A DNA stretch of 64,000 nucleotides from CAYNWT01 sp964485095 (GTDB lineage Bacteria > Planctomycetota > Planctomycetia > Planctomycetales > Planctomycetaceae). The stretch is from contig CAZAIB010000005.1 in the NCBI GenBank assembly GCA_964485095.1, positions 1-64,000 of the forward strand, read 5' to 3'. Under the pieces are notes generated by a model. That model searched no databases. It was not told where the DNA came from and saw only the letters and a list, made by a program, of their open reading frames with translations. Shown piece after piece: positions 1 through 8,205 of the stretch (positions are counted from its first letter, which is position 1; every line of letters starts with the position of its first letter). The translations under genes were made by a program, and so were the position numbers.

Positions 1-26
1 AGGCACTTCAGAAATTGCGGCTACCG

Positions 27-503
27 CTACACATAAAAGAGACGCGCTCTAGCCTGTATCTTTGTAAATGCAGCCGTGGAGTCACTGCCAGTTGGCGTGA
101 GTGTGAATGAGGTGGAGGGAGTGCTTAGCGTGCCTGGCAGTGAATTGAAGGTGTCCGCACCTGTTTGGAAGCCACCCAGGATTAGAATTCCATCAACCAG
201 GTTCAGGTTTAGTGGGACTGAGCCAGCAGTCCAGCTCAACGCGAACGAGATTGACTCATCGTCGTCCACAAAACTGTCGTTTCCACTGCCATCGCTCCCG
301 TCGATCCCTAGTCCAAGAGCTCCGAGTTGGACATCGCCGTCAGCCGAACTGACTTGAAGCGTGTAGGTTCCACCCAAATACGACTGGGTGTAAGTGGCCA
401 CTCCTCCTGAAAAAGAGCCGCCTGTGAACAAGTCGAAGCAAAGGTCAGCCTGCGCTTGTGGAGTTGCCAGCAAGAGCAGGGCGAAGAAGGGCAAGAGTCT
501 CAT
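27..503 (-). CDS. Secreted protein of unknown function, PEP-CTERM-like body without sorting tail
   Basis: The open frame extends further upstream, but the internal start MRLLPFFALLLLA is chosen because a clear signal peptide begins there, ending near AQA-DL. The mature part of about 140 residues is rich in Gly, Ser, Thr and Asp with almost no Lys, as in the bodies of PEP-CTERM exosortase substrates. However, no PEP motif, transmembrane helix or Arg cluster follows; the protein ends in QARARLFYV. It may have lost its anchor through a 3' truncation, or it may simply be secreted. I recognise no domain and propose no function. It is followed at its 3' side only by the window edge. Confidence 0.55.
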   Translation of the reverse strand: MRLLPFFALLLLATPQAQADLCFDLFTGGSFSGGVATYTQSYLGGTYTLQVSSADGDVQLGALGLGIDGSDGSGNDSFVDDDESISFALSWTAGSVPLNLNLVDGILILGGFQTGADTFNSLPGTLSTPSTSFTLTPTGSDSTAAFTKIQARARLFYV

Positions 504-869
504 GAACCTGTTTCCAAGAGTGCCCGCTTGGAAGTCCTGGCCCTTGCCCGACCAGCCTATTTTGAACAAGGGCCCGGTGGGGTTGCAAGAACAATCTGTA
601 AAAGGCACACATGTCGCAGTCGCTACGTCGTTCAGAAAGTAGGCCGCGCAGGGATAGAGGGTCGAAAGAGAGCAGTCTCTTGGTGCGCAGTTTGGAGCGC
701 AGCGACTCGGGCGGATTCGGTGAAACAAGGCAGCATCGCTGCGTCCCATTTTCGTCCTCGAACGAAAAACCGACAAGCAATGGGTGGGGAATACAGGCAC
801 AAGTTGTGCGGGGAACACAGCCGCCGTGCAAAAACGACAGCTACCCTTCAGGCACCCGACCAATAAGGT
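504..869. other. Intergenic region, no gene recognised
   Basis: This stretch of 366 bases lies upstream of the secreted protein on the minus strand. Several short overlapping frames are open on both strands, but none has a recognisable domain, signal peptide or good ribosome binding site. I see no convincing hairpin or tRNA. It presumably holds the promoter of the minus-strand gene. Confidence 0.4.
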
Positions 870-1658
870 CTAGAAACTGTACCGCGGGTTGTTCTTATCG
901 AAATCACGATCTGTTAAGCCAATATTGGGCTTGAGATTACGATAGGTGTACTGAGCAACCAGTGGCGGTTTCGCTTTTGGGTTCTTTGGCCAGCCGAAGT
1001 GCTCGATCCGGATCGGTAAGTTGGTCTTCGCATCGATCCAAAATCTGGTTGTCTTGAACGGGAACTGCTTTCGCAGTCGCGGGTGCGTTGACTCGATGAC
1101 CTTGCACTGGATGTTGTCGATCTTGGCGGCCGGGTAGTACTTCACTTCCGTCTCGCCAAACTTCGATTCGCCTTCCCACTGCTTGATGAGTTCCTCGGTT
1201 GTACGCACCAAACCGATCTTAGTGATCGGATACCGATTCTCTCTCATGGCGTCAGCACCAGTGGGTGATAGGTGCATCGTTCCAAGCAGAGATGCAATCC
1301 CACTAGGTTCGCGCGCCAGCAGTTTCCCATCGTTCTGGCCTTCGACGAAAAGAACTTCGCGGCCCTTACTGGGGTTGACGAAGTACAGGTACACACTGAA
1401 TGGTTCATGACGCACTTTGATTTTCATCTTATGCGTAAACGACTTGTTTCCGACGACTTCTTTTTTTGTAAGATCTGCCTGGTAGTCACCGATCTGCTTC
1501 ATCTTTTGGAGAGAAGCTTTGGCGATGGTGATCGCCTTCTTCAAAGGATGAGCCTTGTTGTCCTGCGCTTGAACGCGGGCAGATGACGTTGAAACTGCGA
1601 GCAGCAGGCCGAACACGGCAGCCGATCGGAGGAGCTTCATTCTTGGGCTCGTAGCCAT
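870..1658 (-). CDS. DUF1571 family secreted protein
   Basis: The 262-residue product begins MATSPRMKLL and carries a signal peptide ending near VQAQD; a start six codons downstream at MKLLRS is equally possible. The body shows the features I associate with DUF1571: a Tyr/Asp-rich start (GDYQADLTKKEV), a central segment with PFSVYLYFVNP, the motif GREVLFVEGQNDGKLLA, then YPITKIG. The C-terminal half resembles a beta-rich outer-membrane lipoprotein carrier fold (FWIDAKTNLPIRIEHF), so periplasmic lipid or lipoprotein handling is conceivable, but this is inference. It stands alone between unrelated genes. The family is common in Planctomycetes and uncharacterised. Confidence 0.8.
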   Translation of the reverse strand: MATSPRMKLLRSAAVFGLLLAVSTSSARVQAQDNKAHPLKKAITIAKASLQKMKQIGDYQADLTKKEVVGNKSFTHKMKIKVRHEPFSVYLYFVNPSKGREVLFVEGQNDGKLLAREPSGIASLLGTMHLSPTGADAMRENRYPITKIGLVRTTEELIKQWEGESKFGETEVKYYPAAKIDNIQCKVIESTHPRLRKQFPFKTTRFWIDAKTNLPIRIEHFGWPKNPKAKPPLVAQYTYRNLKPNIGLTDRDFDKNNPRYSF

Positions 1659-1979
1659 GGCATCTATTCCAGGGAAGTCAGTAAGGAAACGAGTGCAATT
1701 CAGGTGCCAGGATCCATCCTGGCGGGTCATAGCAAGCACGCGTTAGCAACATCGGAGAAATCGTCTGATGCTGCACACCGTAAGATCGAGCCCCGATTCG
1801 ATCGTCGTCTGGACTTTATGGGTTCTAAGCCAAACACCGCTTGTGGCAATTTGCACGCCGGTTCTGCTGTAATTATTACAACAAGAAGAGGCATTGCCGC
1901 AATGCAAAGCCGGTTCTAAGATTCCGATCCTTCGGCAAGGATTGCCGATCGAATCATCGTCACAGGAAGACGCCCGCCC

Positions 1980-2702
1980 ATGCAATCTGAATCTACCGGA
2001 ACGCTTACTGCGATCTGCATGCTCATTCCCCTGGTTTCGGTGCCCTACTTCGCAATTCGGGGCACGCAGGATCTTGATGGAAAGCTGCCTTCCCTGGACG
2101 GAGCGGATGAAGTGGCGTTCGCGTCCACAGAGGGTTTCGGTGAAGCTACCCTCGGCGAATCAGACGCCCCGCCTTTCCCCAGCGGCGATTCCGTGGTGGT
2201 GGAAGCCCCCGGCGCGACGACGGGTGCGGACTGGTCAAACCCGTTTGATGGGGCCAAAGAGGCTGTGAACAACGCGGTGAAAGCCGGAGAAGGGGCGTTT
2301 TCTGAGTTCACCACGGACGTCTCTGATGCACTGGATCAGCAGCGAGACCGAGCTCGCAGTGGGCTGGGTGGAGCTACGGTTCGGAATGGTTTCCCGGGCG
2401 GACCGACAACTCACGATGTGCCAGCGGTCAGAGCTTCTTCATCGCGTTCAGAACCAACGAGCCCCCGTTCAGGGGTTGCGGCTGAATGGGAAGCGGGAAT
2501 CGCCCGGCTGAAGACCGTCGGCATGCGGAACTATCGCGTCGAAAGCCTGAAGGACAAGAGTGTGTACTACGTTACGGCGTTCTTTCCCGACAGCAACTCC
2601 GGCGTGAACCTGCGAGTGGAAGGTGAGGGGCCGCACCCACTGACCGCGCTTCGCAGCGTCCTGCAACAAATCGAAGAACGCCGAGCCGGGAATTCCTGGT
2701 AA
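1980..2702 (+). CDS. Hypothetical membrane-anchored protein upstream of scpB
   Basis: The 240-residue product has an N-terminal hydrophobic segment (residues about 8-26) that may be an uncleaved anchor. A low-complexity Gly/Ala/Asp/Ser-rich linker follows to about residue 165. A compact C-terminal domain of about 70 residues (WEAGIARLKTVGMRNYRVE to the end) looks like a small alpha/beta unit with a terminal helix, LTALRSVLQQIEERR. An AGGAAG ribosome binding site precedes the ATG. It ends 15 bases before the scpB-like gene, so the two are probably co-transcribed. I do not recognise the family. Confidence 0.65.
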   Translation: MQSESTGTLTAICMLIPLVSVPYFAIRGTQDLDGKLPSLDGADEVAFASTEGFGEATLGESDAPPFPSGDSVVVEAPGATTGADWSNPFDGAKEAVNNAVKAGEGAFSEFTTDVSDALDQQRDRARSGLGGATVRNGFPGGPTTHDVPAVRASSSRSEPTSPRSGVAAEWEAGIARLKTVGMRNYRVESLKDKSVYYVTAFFPDSNSGVNLRVEGEGPHPLTALRSVLQQIEERRAGNSW

Positions 2703-2717
2703 CGGACGGAGTTCCGG

Positions 2718-3560
2718 ATGCTGGACCAACCCTACTCGCCATTTGCCAAGCCCCGTAACAGCGCGATCAACGTGCGCGAGGCTGTTGCGGGTAGCGCGCG
2801 GGTGTGGAGTGACCGGGTTTCGCGGCGGGATGAATCAACGGCGGCTGATTTCGTGGGCGGCGGGCGGTTTGTTCGGTCGAACCGCATGGCTCGGGTCGAA
2901 GCTGTCCTGCTGATTTCGAATAGCGCGGTGACCACCAGACGACTTGCCCAGATGGCAACGCTGGCTGATGCAAGTGAAGCTAAGACGCTTATCGACAAGC
3001 TGAACTTTGCCTACGACACCGGCGGTTCGGCTTTTCGGATTGAACGTGTGGCCGCCGGTTACCGAATGCTGACCCGACCAGAACTTGTCTTCTGGCTGGA
3101 CCGACTCCACAAGCGAGAAGCCCGCTGTCGGTTGTCGCAATCGATGCTGGAGACGTTGACCATCGTTGCGTACCAGCAACCAGTCACGCGCGCAGATGTC
3201 GAATCCGTCCGCGGAGTCGCGTCAGCCGAGATGCTGAAACAGTTGATGGAACGCGGTTTGGTTCGCATCGCCGGTCATGACGACAGTCTGGGCCGGCCTT
3301 ACCTGTACGGCACGACCCGGGTCTTCCTGGAGATGTACGGACTTAAGACGCTGGACGACATGCCCAACGCGGCCGCCCTACGCCGAAAGAAACCGGTCGC
3401 TGCGGAACCGGCTGTCCCATCAGGAGCCGAAGCTGAGGCAGACGCCGACCTCACTGACGAAGATGAGGACGACGAAGACGAAGATGACTGGGATGAAGAC
3501 GATTTCGACGACGAAGAAGATGAAGATGAGGACGACGACGAGTTGGAAGACGCAGCCTGA
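2718..3560 (+). CDS. scpB: Segregation and condensation protein B (ScpB)
   Basis: ScpB is a winged-helix subunit of the SMC-ScpAB complex, which organises and segregates the chromosome. The tandem winged-helix core lies at residues about 57-215: RVEAVLLISNSAV, then FRIERVAAGYRMLTRPE, then LETLTIVAYQQPVTRADVESVRGV, then RGLVRIAGHDDSLGRPYLYGTT; these are the classical ScpB signatures. A start at 2718 is supported by GGAG six bases upstream but gives about 50 extra N-terminal residues. The C-terminus is unusual, with about 40 residues that are nearly all Asp and Glu. No scpA is adjacent. The stop codon abuts that of the convergent tmk gene. Confidence 0.88.
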   Translation: MLDQPYSPFAKPRNSAINVREAVAGSARVWSDRVSRRDESTAADFVGGGRFVRSNRMARVEAVLLISNSAVTTRRLAQMATLADASEAKTLIDKLNFAYDTGGSAFRIERVAAGYRMLTRPELVFWLDRLHKREARCRLSQSMLETLTIVAYQQPVTRADVESVRGVASAEMLKQLMERGLVRIAGHDDSLGRPYLYGTTRVFLEMYGLKTLDDMPNAAALRRKKPVAAEPAVPSGAEAEADADLTDEDEDDEDEDDWDEDDFDDEEDEDEDDDELEDAA

Positions 3561-4238
3561 TTAGGCCCGGTCGGTCGTGTCTTTCACTGCAGCCAGAACT
3601 TCAGCCGCAACGGCTTCCATGCTCTTCAGTTCGCTGCCATCTTCGCAGTTAACGGTTCTCCAGTCATCGCGTTTGGCGAGTTCCAGGTAGCAGTCGCGAA
3701 CCCCGGTCATGTACGGCACGTTCGATTCCTGTAGATCGGCTTCTTCATCCGTGTAGTCACGAGGTGCCTTCTTGCGGATCAGTTTCTGTGAGGTCTCAAT
3801 GGAAACTTCCAGTAGAACCGTAAGGTCGGCTTTGGGCAGGCCAAACACGCCGTGTTCAATGTCTTCGATCCACGAGATGATTTCACCGCGTTCGGCCGCG
3901 TCAACTTTTGCTCCCTGGTGAGCGATACTGGAAGCGGTGTAGCGATCCAGAACCAATATGTCGTTGTTGGCGACCGATTCCTCCAGCAGGGCTTTCGATT
4001 CGAATCGGTCGCCCGCGTAGAGAACCGAAACCAGGTACGGGCTGACGGTTTCCAGATCGCCAAAGCGTCCGTTCAGAAAGTCGCCAATCGCTGCGCCAAA
4101 ACGCGTGTCGGAGTACCGCGGAAAACTTAGCAAAGCCACGCGTTTACCAGCTTCGCGAAGAGCATCAACAAGGATCCGCGACTGTGTTCCTTTACCGGAA
4201 CCATCGATGCCTTCGAAGGCGATAATCTTGGCTGCCAC
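3561..4238 (-). CDS. tmk: Thymidylate kinase
   Basis: The enzyme phosphorylates dTMP to dTDP with ATP in the cytoplasm. The P-loop EGIDGSGKGTQ sits at residues 9-19, the DR-Y motif is in LDRYTASSIAHQG, and a LID-like segment follows near IRKKAPRDYTDEE. The length of 225 residues fits the family, which averages slightly above 200. Yeast-like or archaeal-type features cannot be excluded because the substrate loop reads FPRYSDTRFG. It is the last gene of a minus-strand run: its ATG follows the stop of the STAS gene by four bases, so co-transcription is very likely. Confidence 0.92.
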   Translation of the reverse strand: MAAKIIAFEGIDGSGKGTQSRILVDALREAGKRVALLSFPRYSDTRFGAAIGDFLNGRFGDLETVSPYLVSVLYAGDRFESKALLEESVANNDILVLDRYTASSIAHQGAKVDAAERGEIISWIEDIEHGVFGLPKADLTVLLEVSIETSQKLIRKKAPRDYTDEEADLQESNVPYMTGVRDCYLELAKRDDWRTVNCEDGSELKSMEAVAAEVLAAVKDTTDRA

Positions 4239-4242
4239 GGCG

Positions 4243-4623
4243 TTATTCGCTCTCGCCCTGCAGCACTGCGACGGCTGCTTCTGCAGTGTCTGACACTTTG
4301 AAGTAGTTGTATAGCCGAGCCGCCTGCAGGATTTCCATGAACGACTGCTGGAGCCCGCAAATTGCCAGGTGCCCGTCGATGCGGTTTAACTTTCGGTGCA
4401 ACGTGATGAGCTTCCCGATGGCCGAACTGCTGGCGTACTTCACCAGGCTGCAGTCCAGCGCTAACAGGCGGCTGTCGTACTGATCGACGTACCGAAACAG
4501 TTCCTGCCCGATTTCTTCGAGGTTCTGTTCTTCGGAGAGCTTTTCCTGAATCACCTTCACGATGACGACATCGCCACGTGTTTCGTGAGAAAAGTGTTCC
4601 GGTTTGTATTCAGCTAGTGACAC
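4243..4623 (-). CDS. STAS-domain protein (anti-anti-sigma factor-like)
   Basis: The 126-residue protein consists of a single STAS fold: strand DVVIVKVIQEKL, strand LLALDCSLVKYASSSAIGKL, and a helix LHRKLNRI followed by HLAICGLQQSFMEIL. In SpoIIAA and RsbV the Ser in the ...SSS-x-G... loop is phosphorylated by an RsbW-type kinase; the equivalent loop here is YASSSAIG. Partner switching is therefore plausible, but the partner is not identified. An RsbW-like protein is encoded about 14 kb away (18533-18967). The start overlaps the 3' end of mtaB by ten bases and tmk follows, so it sits in the middle of an operon. Confidence 0.82.
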   Translation of the reverse strand: MSLAEYKPEHFSHETRGDVVIVKVIQEKLSEEQNLEEIGQELFRYVDQYDSRLLALDCSLVKYASSSAIGKLITLHRKLNRIDGHLAICGLQQSFMEILQAARLYNYFKVSDTAEAAVAVLQGESE

Positions 4624-5915
4624 TCAGCCACCTCGCATCGTTCCGCGGACAGATGTTGACGATGGGCTTTGCTGCCCTCCGCCACGATGAATTCGCCAAG
4701 GTCGTTTGCGTCGCCGGGGCACTCGACAGGAATGTACCAGCGGTCGGTTCCCTTTACATAACCTGGTGTGTCGGCTTCACGTTCGACAAGTACCTCTAAC
4801 TTCTGGCCCACTTTCGAAGAATAAAACTCCGTCGCCAGGTCGCGTTCGAGTTCCAACAACCGGGCGACTCTTTGTTTGATGACCTGAGGAGGAACCTGGT
4901 CAGGCATTGTTGCCGCCGGCGTGCCTTCTCGGGCACTAAACGGGAACACATGAATCTTCATGAACCTTGCCTGCCGACAGGTTTCCATCGTCTGTTCGAA
5001 CTCTTCGTCAGTTTCGCCAGGGAAACCCACAATCACGTCCGTTGTGAAGGCCGGGTCGTTTAATCCCTCACGGACCATCTCAACTTTCTCAAGGAACCGG
5101 TGCACGTAGTACCGGCGCCGCATCCGCCGCAGCACCGTGTCCGAACCGCTCTGCAAAGCCGGATGGAACTGCGGGCACAGGTGTTCGCAGTTGGCGGCCG
5201 TCTTGATGAACTCTTCGTTCACCTCGGCCGCCTCAATGCTGGAAAGTCGCATCCGCCAGTCACCGGGAATCTTGTCCAGCTTTTCGAATAGGTGCCACAG
5301 TCGAAACGGAGGCAGCCCTGACTTCCCACGTGTCGTGTCGACACCAAAGTGACCCACGTGAATGCCGCTGATGATGATTTCTTTGAACCCACCGTCCACG
5401 AGTCGGCGGACTTCGTCTTCGATATCCTGAGGGTCGCGGCTTTGCAGTCCAGGTCGGACGTCCGGAATGATGCAGTACGTGCATCGCAGGATGCACCCAT
5501 CCTGCACCTTTACAAACGCGCGGCGTCGGCCTTCGAACCGGCTGATCCCGCGCGGCATGTCGACTACGCCAAACCGTCCCAGAACATCCGGCAGTTCCCG
5601 TTTGTCTCGAACAACTTCAACGACACCCGGCAGACCGGCAACTGTTTTGGGATCCCGAGTCGCATAGCAGCCCATGACGATTGTCTGGGTGCCCGGATTC
5701 TTGCGAGCCAACTTGCGGATGACCTGCCGTGACTTCGAATCGCCCGTCGATGTAACAGTACATGTGTTGACAACACACAGGTCGGCCGATTCGTCCTCGG
5801 CCGCTTCACGGAAACCATGCTGCTCAAGCGATTCGCGCACGAGCTGGGTTTCGTATTGGTTCACTTTGCAGCCGAGCGTGACCAATCGGCAGGTTTTTTC
5901 GGGGGCCAACGACAT
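4614..5915 (-). CDS. mtaB: MiaB/MtaB-type tRNA methylthiotransferase
   Basis: This radical-SAM enzyme adds a methylthio group to a modified adenosine at position 37 of tRNA. The N-terminal UPF0004 domain has its three cluster-binding cysteines at C16, C52 and C83 (LGCKVNQYE, NTCTVT, MGCYA). The radical-SAM triad CILRCTYC is at C141, C145 and C148, and a C-terminal TRAM-like segment is present (KVGQKLEVLVE). The spelling TLGCKVNQYET and the 433-residue length favour MtaB (t6A to ms2t6A) over MiaB. It heads the mtaB / STAS / tmk operon and overlaps the STAS start. Confidence 0.9.
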   Translation of the reverse strand: MSLAPEKTCRLVTLGCKVNQYETQLVRESLEQHGFREAAEDESADLCVVNTCTVTSTGDSKSRQVIRKLARKNPGTQTIVMGCYATRDPKTVAGLPGVVEVVRDKRELPDVLGRFGVVDMPRGISRFEGRRRAFVKVQDGCILRCTYCIIPDVRPGLQSRDPQDIEDEVRRLVDGGFKEIIISGIHVGHFGVDTTRGKSGLPPFRLWHLFEKLDKIPGDWRMRLSSIEAAEVNEEFIKTAANCEHLCPQFHPALQSGSDTVLRRMRRRYYVHRFLEKVEMVREGLNDPAFTTDVIVGFPGETDEEFEQTMETCRQARFMKIHVFPFSAREGTPAATMPDQVPPQVIKQRVARLLELERDLATEFYSSKVGQKLEVLVEREADTPGYVKGTDRWYIPVECPGDANDLGEFIVAEGSKAHRQHLSAERCEVAECH

Positions 5916-6277
5916 CTTCTAAGCCTGTTTCCGCGTTCAACAGGGCTCCATTCTATCGCCAACCCGCCGCGCGAGTAGTCACTGTGTTCAGACTCGCGCC
6001 GGATTCTTAAAGTCTGAACCAGTCAGGCTGTGGTTTGCAGGTTTTTGCTGTGGTTTCAGCAAAGTCAGACAGGCCACAAAACAAACAGAATTCGAGCCTG
6101 AACTCCGTGTCGAACCCAATCCGTCTAAGATCCCACCTGCGCAGCCAATAAGAAAAGCGACCGTGCCAGAACCCAGACACGGTCGCAAATAAGAACAGCA
6201 CCAAATCGTTCAATCGGAGAATCAGCCAGCAACCCAGGTCACCGCGCCAACCGGATACCGATCAAACGGAACGTTTG
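5916..6277. other. Intergenic region between mtaB and the MscS gene
   Basis: No gene is supported in this 362-base stretch. The short minus-strand frames lack domains and start signals. It contains the MscS terminator described separately and, on the mtaB-proximal side, presumably the promoter of the mtaB operon. Confidence 0.5.
6148..6186 (-). terminator. Rho-independent terminator of the MscS gene
   Basis: A perfect 9-bp stem (GCGACCGTG with CACGGTCGC) encloses a 12-base loop. Read on the minus strand, it is followed by TTTTCTTATT. It lies about 90 bases downstream of the MscS stop codon. Confidence 0.75.
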
Positions 6278-7219
6278 TTAGGCGGCGGCGCGTTGTTCAA
6301 TGCCAGGGGGCTGGTGGACGATGAGATCGCGGGTTGGATATGGAATCGTGAATCCACGTTCGGCGAACCCTGTTTTGACCGCTTCGAGAAAGTCCCACTG
6401 AGTGCCCCAGTAGTCTTCTGTTCGAACCCATGGGCGGAAAACGAAGTTCACACTGTGATCGGCAAGTTCGCTGACGGCCACTGTGGGAGCCGGTTCGGCA
6501 AGAACACGTGAGTCGCTCACGATGAGTTGTTGCAGGAATTCCTTCACGGCGCGGACGTCGTCGTCGTAGCCGCAGCCGATGACCATGTCGATACGTCGGG
6601 TTCCTTCGGCGGAGAAGTTCTGGATGGTTCCGCTGGTAATCGATCCATTGGGAATGATGATGCGAACGTTGTCCAGACTGCGAAGGATTGTGTTGAAAAT
6701 CTGAATCTCGTCAATGATGCCTTCCGTCCCGGCCACTTCCACAAAGTCGCCGACCTGGACTGGCTTAAACAGAATTAGCATCACACCGCTGGCGAAGTTG
6801 GAAAGTGTTCCCTGAAGAGCCATGCCGATGGCAAGTCCGGCGGCGGCAATGATGGCGGCGACCGAAGTTGTATTAACGCCAAGGCGATCCAGCGAGGCGA
6901 TGACGACGAACGCCATGAAAATGCCGTAGACCAGGTTGCCCAGGAACTTCCGCAGCGTGACATCGACGCCGGCTCGTTCGGTGATCCGGCCAATGATTCC
7001 GGTGACAAACTTTGCCACCCATTTGCCGATGATGAAGATCGCAATTGCGGCGACCAGGTTAATCGCAAAGTCTTTCCCGCTGGTCTCCAGGAAGTTGCGA
7101 ACACCTTCGACACTAAAGATGCCAGACTGCTCTGCACTTTCCTTGAACTGGTCTGTGGTTTTCTTGAGCGCTTCGTTAGCGTCGCCGACCTGAGCCAGCA
7201 GCATGTTCAATGTATACAT
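6278..7219 (-). CDS. Small-conductance mechanosensitive channel (MscS family)
   Basis: This inner-membrane channel releases solutes during hypo-osmotic shock. The protein of 313 residues has an amphipathic N-terminus and three membrane segments: IAIFIIGKWVAKFVTGII, FLGNLVYGIFMAFVVIASL, and a Gly/Ala-rich pore helix SVAAIIAAAGLAIGMALQGTLSNFASGVML, given here as adjoining parts. The pore helix pattern and the following beta domain (GDFVEVAGTEGIIDEIQIF, then VRIIIPNGSI) are diagnostic. Its length matches the short MscS class. It is monocistronic with a terminator downstream, and it is divergent from the YbjQ run. Confidence 0.92.
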   Translation of the reverse strand: MYTLNMLLAQVGDANEALKKTTDQFKESAEQSGIFSVEGVRNFLETSGKDFAINLVAAIAIFIIGKWVAKFVTGIIGRITERAGVDVTLRKFLGNLVYGIFMAFVVIASLDRLGVNTTSVAAIIAAAGLAIGMALQGTLSNFASGVMLILFKPVQVGDFVEVAGTEGIIDEIQIFNTILRSLDNVRIIIPNGSITSGTIQNFSAEGTRRIDMVIGCGYDDDVRAVKEFLQQLIVSDSRVLAEPAPTVAVSELADHSVNFVFRPWVRTEDYWGTQWDFLEAVKTGFAERGFTIPYPTRDLIVHQPPGIEQRAAA

Positions 7220-7419
7220 CGGAATTCCCTTTCGCGATTCGGCGCCCGCCGTGCGTTCACCCCGGCGCGCATCCGGGGCATGGCGGAAGCTATTTGCATT
7301 TCGAATTTTGTGTCAATACGACCTGGCCAGCCGGGGACTTGCCAAGAATCAATGTTCGTTTGCGAATTACTGGCGCGGGGTCAACAATAGCCAAAAGTCG
7401 CGTTTTAGTTGGAAATCCA

Positions 7420-7743
7420 ATGCTGATTACAAACACCGAAGAAATCGCTGGTTACAGAATTACCGAGATCAAAGGCATCGTGCAGGGCAATACGGTTCGA
7501 GCCAAACATGCCGGTCGCGACATCGCGGCTAGTCTGAAGAACCTCGTCGGTGGCGAACTGAAAGGTTACACGGAACTGTTGACCGAATCGCGCCGCGAAG
7601 CGATGGAACGCATGCTGGCTCAGGCTCAACAACTCGGCGCAAACGCGGTCGTCAATGTGCGGTTCACGACCAGTGCAGTGACCGGCGGCGCGGCTGAGTT
7701 GTACGCCTACGGAACGGCCGTCATCGCCACGCCGGGAGCGTAA
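7420..7743 (+). CDS. YbjQ family (UPF0145) protein
   Basis: The 107-residue product matches the YbjQ fold throughout: TEEIAGYRITEIKGIVQGN at the start, then GGELKGYTELLTESRREAM, and ANAVVNVRF near the end. These small proteins form pentameric rings and have been annotated as putative heavy-metal-binding, without a proven role. The frame is open further upstream, but the family consensus begins at this ATG; the ribosome binding site is weak (GGAA). The next gene starts three bases after the stop and is a second YbjQ homologue, so an operon of duplicated genes is likely. Confidence 0.85.
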   Translation: MLITNTEEIAGYRITEIKGIVQGNTVRAKHAGRDIAASLKNLVGGELKGYTELLTESRREAMERMLAQAQQLGANAVVNVRFTTSAVTGGAAELYAYGTAVIATPGA

Positions 7744-7746
7744 TTC

Positions 7747-8202
7747 ATGGAGTTCTTAATTCCGCTCGGTATCACATTGTTCTTTCTGACGCTCGGCTTC
7801 TTTGTCGGCGGCGCGACGGAGAAACGTCACTTCCGTGAGCTCGACGAACGCGAGTCGCAGGCGGGTGTTTTGGTCTCGCAGGTGAAGAGCTTTCCGTTTG
7901 CGACCACGACCGATCTTCCACCAAAGATGGTCATCGCCGAGGTTGTTGTTGGTTCGGACTACCTGAAAAGCTTCCTGGCTGGTTTTCGAAACATCTTTGG
8001 CGGCGAAGTGAAAAGCTTCCAGACCTTGTTGACCAGGTCACGTCGCGAAGCATTGCAGCGACTTGTCGATCAAGCGCAGGCTGGCGGCTACAACGCGATT
8101 TGCAACGTCCGCTTCGACACCGCTGAGATCGGTTCGAACAGCGGCAAGGTTCACATGTCGGCTGTGCTGGCCAGTGCGACGGCTTACGTGGCTGAGACGT
8201 AA
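7747..8202 (+). CDS. YbjQ family protein with N-terminal membrane anchor
   Basis: This 151-residue protein has a hydrophobic N-terminal helix (residues about 3-23), a charged linker with ELDERESQAG, and then a YbjQ domain. The domain is recognisable from GEVKSFQTLLTRSRREALQRL and YNAICNVRFDTAEIGS, paralogous to the gene immediately upstream. The membrane anchor distinguishes it: the upstream copy is soluble and this copy would display the same fold at the membrane. It is separated by three bases from both neighbours, so the three genes are almost certainly one transcript. Function is unknown. Confidence 0.82.
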   Translation: MEFLIPLGITLFFLTLGFFVGGATEKRHFRELDERESQAGVLVSQVKSFPFATTTDLPPKMVIAEVVVGSDYLKSFLAGFRNIFGGEVKSFQTLLTRSRREALQRLVDQAQAGGYNAICNVRFDTAEIGSNSGKVHMSAVLASATAYVAET

Positions 8203-8205
8203 GTC

